Shown piece after piece: positions 25,192 to 30,251 of a DNA stretch of 30,251 bases. Every line of letters begins with the position of its first letter. Positions within the stretch are counted from its first letter, which is position 1. Both the position numbers and the translations under genes were made by a program. The notes beneath the pieces were generated by a model. That model did not search any database. It was not told the DNA's origin and saw only the letters and a list, made by a program, of their open reading frames with translations. The stretch spans positions 1 to 30,251 of the forward strand of contig CAJBHE010000136.1 of assembly GCA_903952885.1 (NCBI GenBank), in the 5' to 3' direction. The DNA is from an uncultured Burkholderiales bacterium (GTDB lineage: Bacteria > Pseudomonadota > Gammaproteobacteria > Burkholderiales > Burkholderiaceae_C).

Positions 25192-25631
25192 GCATGGATA
25201 TTCACCAAATCTTGAAGCAGTTGCCACACCGTTATCCTTTTTTGTTAGTGGACCGTGTTCTGGAGTTAGAAAAAGGCAAAAGCATCAAGGCGCTCAAGAA
25301 TGTGACCATGAATGAACCCTTCTTCGGCGGTCATTTCCCACACCATCCAGTGATGCCAGGCGTGTTGATCTTGGAAGCCTTGGCACAAACCGCAGCTTTG
25401 TTAGCGTTTGATATTTTGGGTTCTGCGCCCGATGACAAGACCGTGTATTACTTTGCAGGCATTGATGCCGCGCGTTTCAAGCGACCTGTTGAACCAGGTG
25501 ACCAGCTCATCTTAGAAGTGGAGTTGGATCGCATGAAAGCAGGAATCTTCAAATTCAAGGCCCGCGCTAAAGTGGGAGACGTGGTGGCCACTGAAGCAGA
25601 TTTGATGTGCACCATGCGCGCCATCGCCTAG
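25188..25631 (+). CDS. fabZ: (3R)-hydroxyacyl-ACP dehydratase FabZ
   Basis: Dehydrates 3-hydroxyacyl-ACP in fatty-acid elongation, competing with LpxA and LpxD for the same hydroxyacyl-ACPs; hence the conserved clustering. The product is 147 residues. The hot-dog fold signature has catalytic H49 (GGHFPHHPVMPGV) and E63 (LEALAQ). The frame is open upstream inside lpxD, but the family N-terminus (MDIHQILKQLPHRYPFLLVD) and the ATGA overlap point to ATG 25188, with ATG 25194 as the alternative. Confidence 0.95.
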   Translation: MSMDIHQILKQLPHRYPFLLVDRVLELEKGKSIKALKNVTMNEPFFGGHFPHHPVMPGVLILEALAQTAALLAFDILGSAPDDKTVYYFAGIDAARFKRPVEPGDQLILEVELDRMKAGIFKFKARAKVGDVVATEADLMCTMRAIA

Positions 25632-25664
25632 CGCCCCGTAAGCCCATAAGCCAATTATCAGACG

Positions 25665-26459
25665 ATGAGCCTCATTCACGTAACAGCCATTGTGGATCCC
25701 AAAGCCGAGCTCGACAGCTCGGTGCAGGTCGGCCCTTACACCATCATTGGCCCCAATGTCCGCATTGGTGCGGGCACCACCGTGGGCCCACATTGCGTGA
25801 TCGAGGGGCACACCACGATTGGCAATGACAACCGCATTTTTCAGTTCAATTCGTTAGGTGCAATCCCACAAGACAAAAAATACGCGGGTGAGCCCTGTCA
25901 GCTTGTCATTGGCGACCGCAATACCATCCGCGAGTTTTGTACATTCAACATCGGATCCCCCGGTGATACGGGTGTGACCCAAGTAGGCAACGACAACTGG
26001 ATCATGGCCTACGTGCACTTAGCGCATGATTGCGTGGTTGGCAATCACACCATCTTCGCCAATAGCGCCCAGTTGGCAGGTCACGTGCATGTGGGTGACT
26101 GGGTGATTTTGGGCGGCTTTACCGTGGTGCATCAGTTTGTGCGTATTGGCGCGCACAGTTTCACGGCCATGCATTCATTGTTGTTTGCCGATGTGCCACC
26201 GTTTGTGATGTGCCAGGGCCAGCCCGCTGAACCACGCTCCATGAACTTTGAAGGCTTGCGCCGTCGCGGCTTTTCTGCCGAGCGTATCAGCGCGGTGAAG
26301 GCCATGCACAAAGCTTTGTACCGCGATGATTTGACCTTGGACCAAGCCAAAGTGCGCATCGCTGAATTGACCCAAGAAAAACCAGAAGCCGCTGCTGACG
26401 TGGCGATGATGCTGGACTTCTTGAGCCACACCTCGCCGCAACGCGGCATCATTCGCTAA
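25665..26459 (+). CDS. lpxA: UDP-N-acetylglucosamine acyltransferase LpxA
   Basis: The first lipid A step: O-acylation of UDP-GlcNAc. The product is 264 residues (E. coli 262). Hexapeptide repeats form the beta-helix. The catalytic His is in MAYVHLAHDCVVGN, and the helical C-terminal domain starts near PRSMNFEGLRRRGFS. It has 33 bp of spacing after fabZ, without an obvious promoter or strong RBS. Confidence 0.96.
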   Translation: MSLIHVTAIVDPKAELDSSVQVGPYTIIGPNVRIGAGTTVGPHCVIEGHTTIGNDNRIFQFNSLGAIPQDKKYAGEPCQLVIGDRNTIREFCTFNIGSPGDTGVTQVGNDNWIMAYVHLAHDCVVGNHTIFANSAQLAGHVHVGDWVILGGFTVVHQFVRIGAHSFTAMHSLLFADVPPFVMCQGQPAEPRSMNFEGLRRRGFSAERISAVKAMHKALYRDDLTLDQAKVRIAELTQEKPEAAADVAMMLDFLSHTSPQRGIIR

Positions 26460-26464
26460 TTCAA

Positions 26465-27607
26465 ATGGCCGAGGCTTTGTCTTTCGCGCTCGTTGCAGGC
26501 GAGGCTTCGGGCGATTTGCTGGCTAGCCTGTTGTTGGGCGGCATGCGTGACAAATGGCCTGACATGCATAGCTCTGGCATTGGTGGTCCGCGTATGGCGG
26601 CCCAAGAGTTTGAGCCTTGGTGGCCTTATGAAAAACTCGCGGTGCGCGGCTATGTCGAGGTGTTGCGTCACTACCGAGAAATTGTGGGTATTCGCAAACA
26701 ACTGCGCGAACGTTTGTTGGCCAATCCGCCCAGCGCTTTCATTGGTGTGGACGCACCAGATTTCAACCTCGATTTAGAGCGTGACCTCAAAGCCCAAGGC
26801 ATTTCCACGATTCACTTTGTGTGCCCCTCCATTTGGGCTTGGCGTGCAGACCGTGTGGAGAAAATTCGCCAAAGCGTAGACCACGTGTTATGCATCTTTC
26901 CGTTTGAGGCTGATTTGCTTGCGCAGCAGGGCATTGATGCCACCTATGTGGGCCACCCTTTAGCCAAGAATATTCCCGAGGTGCCAGACCGTGCTGTCGC
27001 ACGCACAGTCCTTGGTTTGCCGCAAGACGCCACTGTGGTGGCTTTGTTGCCAGGCAGTCGTAGCTCAGAGATTGAGTATTTGACGCACCGATTTTTGCAG
27101 GCTGCACAGCGCATGGCCAAACAGCAGCCTGGTATTCACTTCGTGTTGCCTGCTTTGCCCGCTTTGCGGGCTCGCATTGATGCCATCGTAAAAGAAGTGG
27201 GCCAAGTGCCCAACTTGCTGGTGCTCAATGGCCAATCGCATGCCGCGCTCGCGGCATGCGATGTCACGCTCATTGCCAGCGGAACTGCCACCTTGGAGGC
27301 CGCATTGTTCAAGCGCCCGATGGTTATTGCTTACAACATGAATTGGCTGAGCTGGCAAATCATGCGCCGTAAAAAGCTGCAGCCTTGGGTGGGCTTGCCC
27401 AACATCTTGTGCCAAGACTTTGTGGTGCCCGAGCTGCTGCAAGACGCAGCCACCCCCGATGCATTGGCCCACGAGGTCCTGCAATGGTTGAGCAATTCTG
27501 AGGCTGTTGCCGCCGTTCAACAACGCTTTGCTGCGCTGCACGACACGCTGCGCCGCGACACACCCACACTGGCTGCGCATGCGATCGAAAAAATTCTTGC
27601 GCGCTGA
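26465..27607 (+). CDS. lpxB: Lipid A disaccharide synthase LpxB
   Basis: A GT19-family glycosyltransferase that joins lipid X and UDP-diacylglucosamine. The product is 380 residues (E. coli 382). The N-terminal AGEASGD signature is followed by GVDAPDFN, CPSIWAWR and VGHPL in the first half. LLPGSRSSEI and ASGTATLE lie in the nucleotide-binding half. It starts 5 bp after lpxA and overlaps rnhB by 29 bp. A 13-bp perfect palindrome is embedded in the codons for SHAALAACD (27235-27262). Confidence 0.95.
   Translation: MAEALSFALVAGEASGDLLASLLLGGMRDKWPDMHSSGIGGPRMAAQEFEPWWPYEKLAVRGYVEVLRHYREIVGIRKQLRERLLANPPSAFIGVDAPDFNLDLERDLKAQGISTIHFVCPSIWAWRADRVEKIRQSVDHVLCIFPFEADLLAQQGIDATYVGHPLAKNIPEVPDRAVARTVLGLPQDATVVALLPGSRSSEIEYLTHRFLQAAQRMAKQQPGIHFVLPALPALRARIDAIVKEVGQVPNLLVLNGQSHAALAACDVTLIASGTATLEAALFKRPMVIAYNMNWLSWQIMRRKKLQPWVGLPNILCQDFVVPELLQDAATPDALAHEVLQWLSNSEAVAAVQQRFAALHDTLRRDTPTLAAHAIEKILAR
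27235..27262. repeat. 13-bp perfect inverted repeat with 2-nt centre inside lpxB
   Basis: The left arm 27235-27247 (ATCGCATGCCGCG) and right arm 27250-27262 (CGCGGCATGCGAT) are exact reverse complements separated by CT. As RNA this gives a 12-bp stem with a 4-nt loop; as DNA a 28-bp near-perfect palindrome. By simple 4^13 reasoning such an arm length is not expected by chance in 30 kb. The right-arm core GCATGCGAT recurs at 27577-27585, across the rnhB start. Confidence 0.8.
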
Positions 27608-28196
27608 ACAAGTCGCACTCATTTGGGATGCCCCAGGCTTGATGGCGGGTGTGGATGAGGCGGGACGCGGACCGTTGGCAGGGCCAGTCGTAGCGGCAGC
27701 GGTCATCTTGGATGACTTGAATCCGATTGTCGGTTTGGCCGACTCCAAAAAACTCACTGCCTTGAAGCGCGAGCGTTTGTATGACGAGATTCGCGCCAAG
27801 GCTTTGTGCTGTTCGATTGCCGAAGCGACGGTGGAAGAAATTGATGAGCTAAATATTTTGCAGGCCACCATGCTGGCCATGCGTCGCGCTGTGGAAGGTT
27901 TGCGATTGAAGCCCACCAAAGTCTTGGTGGATGGCAACCGTTTGCCTGTGCTTGATGTGCTGGCCGAAGCCATCGTCAAAGGCGACAGCAAAGTACAAGC
28001 TATTTCTGCGGCGTCTATCTTGGCCAAAGTGCACCGTGACCGCTGGTGCCAAGAGCTGCACGCACAGTATCCGCAATATGGTTTTGATGGTCACAAAGGC
28101 TATGGCACAGCGGCGCATTTGCAAGCCCTGAAAGAACTCGGTGCTACGCCTTGGCATCGTAAATCATTTTCCCCCGTGGCAGAGGTCTTGAAATGA
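27579..28196 (+). CDS. rnhB: Ribonuclease HII
   Basis: Removes misincorporated ribonucleotides and RNA in RNA-DNA hybrids. The product is 205 residues (E. coli 198). The type 2 RNase H signature is VDEAGRGPLAGPVVAAAV, with metal-binding Asp and Glu. LADSKKL, VLVDGN and SAASILAKVHRD follow. ATG 27579 lies inside lpxB (29-bp overlap); a later ATG at 27642 would start right at the active site and seems too short. The stop overlaps the next gene by ATGA. Confidence 0.93.
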   Translation: MRSKKFLRAEQVALIWDAPGLMAGVDEAGRGPLAGPVVAAAVILDDLNPIVGLADSKKLTALKRERLYDEIRAKALCCSIAEATVEEIDELNILQATMLAMRRAVEGLRLKPTKVLVDGNRLPVLDVLAEAIVKGDSKVQAISAASILAKVHRDRWCQELHAQYPQYGFDGHKGYGTAAHLQALKELGATPWHRKSFSPVAEVLK

Positions 28197-28969
28197 ACTT
28201 GATCACCTCGCGCGACAACTCCTTGGTCAAAGACCTGCGCCGTTTGTCTCAAGACAGCACGGCCTACCGCAAACTTGGTCGTGTGTGGCTAGAGGGCGAT
28301 CACCTTTGCCGTGCTGCGCTCACGCGAGGCGTGAAGCCTGAGCATGCGGTTTTTGCTGAATCGCTGTGGGCCACTGCGCCAAGCGAATGGACGCAAGCCG
28401 CAGAGCGCAACACGGTATTGCCCGATGCGCTGTTTGCCGAAATCAGCAGCTTAGAGTCGCCCGCCAAGATGGGTTTTATCTTGGCTGCGCCTAGCGCCTT
28501 AGCCTTGCAAGCCAACACGCCCACTGTGGTGCTTGACCGCGTGCAAGACGCTGGCAATGTTGGCTCGATTTTGCGCAGTGCCTCTGCCTTTGGGTTCAAG
28601 CAAGTGCTGGCCATCAAAGGTTCGGCCGCTTTGTGGTCGCCCAAAGTTTTACGCGCGGGTATGGGGGCGCATTTTGGACTGCACTTGGTTGAAGGCTTGG
28701 GTATTGATGACTTGGATGCTCTGGATCTGCCTTTGGTAGCCACCAGCTCGCACCAAGGTCCGTTTTTACACACCTTGCTAGTCCGAGCTAGTTTGCCCAT
28801 GCCTTGTGCTTGGCTCATGGGCCATGAAGGGCAAGGGGTGTCGCACGCGTTGGCCGAGCGTGCGACACTACATGTGCGTATCGCGCAGCCCGGCGGAGAG
28901 GAGTCGCTCAATGTGGCCTCTGCTGCAGCAATTTGCCTCCACGCCAGCGCCACCAGTCACCTGCCGTAA
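28193..28969 (+). CDS. TrmH/SpoU-family RNA 2'-O-methyltransferase
   Basis: An SPOUT-fold methyltransferase for rRNA or tRNA ribose. The product is 258 residues. The N-terminal substrate-binding domain (about 1-100) has RKLGRVWLEGDHLCRAAL. The three SpoU motifs are LDRVQDAGNVGSILRSASAF, LMGHEGQGVS and IAQPGGEESLNVASAAAI. The target nucleotide cannot be told from sequence; rRNA is likely for this length and architecture. It ends the long plus-strand operon, 170 bp before carA. Confidence 0.88.
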   Translation: MNLITSRDNSLVKDLRRLSQDSTAYRKLGRVWLEGDHLCRAALTRGVKPEHAVFAESLWATAPSEWTQAAERNTVLPDALFAEISSLESPAKMGFILAAPSALALQANTPTVVLDRVQDAGNVGSILRSASAFGFKQVLAIKGSAALWSPKVLRAGMGAHFGLHLVEGLGIDDLDALDLPLVATSSHQGPFLHTLLVRASLPMPCAWLMGHEGQGVSHALAERATLHVRIAQPGGEESLNVASAAAICLHASATSHLP

Positions 28970-28985
28970 TTCACAAGTTTTCATT

Positions 28986-29026
28986 CGGGAAAACCAGTGC
29001 CTCAGATATAATGAGAGGCTTTCCCG
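28986..29026. repeat. Inverted repeats flanking the carA -10 box
   Basis: CGGGAAA (28986-28992) and TTTCCCG (29020-29026) are exact complements, with an inner CCTC/GAGG pair (29000-29003, 29015-29018). They straddle TATAAT. This is a candidate operator for carA; the inner and outer pairs are not exactly co-centred. Confidence 0.45.
29007..29012 (+). promoter_or_regulatory. Probable -10 box of the carA promoter
   Basis: A perfect TATAAT, 128 bp upstream of the carA start and 38 bp after the methyltransferase stop. The -35 region is weak (TTCGGG at 17 bp). Transcription would start near 29019, giving a leader of about 120 nt. Confidence 0.6.
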
Positions 29027-29139
29027 CATCAACCTGTACGCCCCAGCTCAAACCTAGGCAAATTCCTCGAACAAAGTAGCCAAAGAGACACATTCTCTTG
29101 TGAGCGCTGAGGCGTACCCGAACTACTCCGGAGAACCTA
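29019..29139 (+). promoter_or_regulatory. Structured carA 5' leader, possible riboregulator
   Basis: 29036-29047 (GTACGCCCCAGC) pairs with 29106-29117 (GCTGAGGCGTAC) at 11 of 12 positions. It encloses a perfect 6-bp hairpin AAGAGA/TCTCTT (29083-29099). CTAGG (29054-29058) is complementary to CCTAG at 29136-29140, which reaches the GTG start. TTCTC (29093-29097) is complementary to GAGAA in the RBS (29131-29135). The two RBS pairings compete with other folds, as expected of a switch. I do not recognise a known riboswitch class. Confidence 0.5.
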
Positions 29140-30251
29140 GTGCTTTTGTCTCTTCAGGGAACTTTCCCTCCCGCCATTTTGGCGCTCGCAGACGGCACGG
29201 TCTTTATCGGCAATTCGATCGGAGCTTCTGGCTCCACAGTCGGCGAAGTGGTGTTCAACACCTCACTCACCGGCTACCAGGAAATCCTCACTGACCCCAG
29301 CTACTGCCAGCAGATCGTCACTTTGACGTACCCGCACATCGGTAACTACGGCGTCAACGTGGAAGACATCGAAGCCGACCAAGTCCATGCCGCTGGCTTG
29401 ATCATCAAAGACTTGCCTTTGATCGCCAGCAACTTTCGCTCCAGCCAAACCCTGTCGGCCTATTTGGCGGATGCAGGCACCGTGGCAATTGCCAACATCG
29501 ACACTCGTCAACTCACTCGCATCTTGCGCACCAAGGGCGCGCAAAACGGCGCGATTGTGGGCTTGGCCAAAGGCCAAGAAGTCACACAAGCGTTGATCGA
29601 CCAAGCGGTGGCTTACGCTAAAGGCGCGCCCCATATGGCTGGCCTCGACTTGGCGCAAAAAGTCAGCGTGTCCAAGTCGTATGAGTGGACTCAAACCGAG
29701 TGGACCTTGGGCGAAGGCTATGGCAACTTGACCGCGCCTAAGTTCCATGTGGTCGCTTATGACTTTGGCGTGAAGAAAAACATCTTGCGAATGTTGGCCG
29801 AGCGCGGTTGCAAAGTGACCGTGGTGCCTGCGAAGACGCCAACCGCTGAAGTGCTTAAGCACAGGCCTGACGGCATCTTCTTGTCCAACGGTCCTGGCGA
29901 CCCTCAGCCTTGCGACTACGCGATTGCTGCGGCTGCAGAATTGATCGAAACCGGCATTCCAACTTTTGGCATTTGCTTGGGTCACCAAATCATGGCCTTG
30001 GCCAGTGGCGCGACAACTTTCAAAATGAAGTTCGGGCATCACGGCGCCAATCACCCCGTGAAAGACCTCGATTCAGGTCGCGTGTCCATCACCAGCCAAA
30101 ACCACGGTTTTGCGGTGGACGAAAAATCATTGCCCGCCAACCTGCGCGCCACGCACGTGTCCTTGTTTGACGGCACTTTGCAGGGCTTGGCCCGCACCGA
30201 CAAGCCCGCGTTCTGCTTCCAGGGCCACCCTGAAGCATCGCCCGGCCCGCA
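29140..30251 (+). CDS. carA: Carbamoyl-phosphate synthase small subunit, partial (runs off the right edge)
   Basis: The glutaminase subunit that feeds ammonia to CarB for arginine and pyrimidine synthesis. About 371 codons are visible of the roughly 380 expected; no stop is reached. The N-terminal domain has LADGTVFIGNSIG, TSLTGYQEILTDPSY and YPHIGNYGVN. The class I amidotransferase domain has C279 (GICLGHQ), H363 and E365 (FQGHPEAS), so the triad is complete. The start is GTG 29140 with GGAG at 29130-29133, 6 nt upstream, which fits the family N-terminus. It has its own promoter and a long leader. Confidence 0.95.
   Translation, partial: MLLSLQGTFPPAILALADGTVFIGNSIGASGSTVGEVVFNTSLTGYQEILTDPSYCQQIVTLTYPHIGNYGVNVEDIEADQVHAAGLIIKDLPLIASNFRSSQTLSAYLADAGTVAIANIDTRQLTRILRTKGAQNGAIVGLAKGQEVTQALIDQAVAYAKGAPHMAGLDLAQKVSVSKSYEWTQTEWTLGEGYGNLTAPKFHVVAYDFGVKKNILRMLAERGCKVTVVPAKTPTAEVLKHRPDGIFLSNGPGDPQPCDYAIAAAAELIETGIPTFGICLGHQIMALASGATTFKMKFGHHGANHPVKDLDSGRVSITSQNHGFAVDEKSLPANLRATHVSLFDGTLQGLARTDKPAFCFQGHPEASPGP

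Noticed and set aside
25705..25722. 7-bp hairpin CCGAGCT/AGCTCGG early in lpxA
   Set aside because: An arm of 7 bp is short enough to occur by chance several times in a window this size, and it has no special position.
29100..29294. 64-codon plus-strand ORF across the carA start
   Set aside because: It has no RBS and overlaps carA in another frame; the carA GTG with GGAG is clear.
29263..30054. 263-codon minus-strand ORF
   Set aside because: It is the shadow of carA, whose catalytic residues and motifs are on the plus strand.

Overview
The window looks like a chromosomal housekeeping segment of a betaproteobacterium, most likely Burkholderiales/Comamonadaceae (Limnohabitans-, Rhodoferax- or Curvibacter-like). 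This is inferred from gene order, protein style, PHA-related genes (bdhA, phaR) and moderate G+C; no database comparison was possible. Nearly every base is coding, with many 4-bp ATGA stop/start overlaps.

Layout. 1-303 (minus) is the N-terminus of mfd, divergent from ispD-ispF (362-1582). A small HTH regulator (1576-1992, minus) converges on ispF. bdhA (2099-2881, minus) is divergent from relA (2943-5138). tRNA-Val(GAC) follows, then phaR-rimO (5319-7141), ending in a strong terminator. A secreted M14 zinc carboxypeptidase (7246-9111) is visibly lower in G+C than its neighbours. A 387-bp repeat-bearing non-coding stretch separates it from tRNA-Leu(CAG) (9499-9583, minus). rnr (9633-11855) converges on a minus-strand nnrD-dadA pair (11879-14622). 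The long plus-strand run is rpsB-tsf-pyrH-frr-cdsA-dxr-rseP-bamA-skp-lpxD-fabZ-lpxA-lpxB-rnhB-RNA methyltransferase (14837-28969). carA, with its own promoter and a structured leader, runs off the right edge.

How the genes work together. ispD, ispF and dxr are three steps of the MEP isoprenoid pathway. rpsB, tsf, pyrH and frr serve translation and nucleotide supply. cdsA, rseP, bamA, skp, lpxD, fabZ, lpxA and lpxB form the envelope block: phospholipid, outer-membrane protein assembly and lipid A. bdhA and phaR concern polyhydroxybutyrate turnover, and relA links starvation to growth control. The usual uppS gene between frr and cdsA is absent.

No CRISPR array, prophage, IS element or defence system was seen. 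The most interesting material is non-coding or hidden in codons: a carA leader able to fold into a long stem and to pair with its own RBS and start codon; a 13+13 bp palindrome inside lpxB; perfect hairpins at both convergent gene junctions; a terminator-like hairpin directly in front of phaR; an rpsB leader structure; and the atypical M14 gene next to tRNA-Leu.
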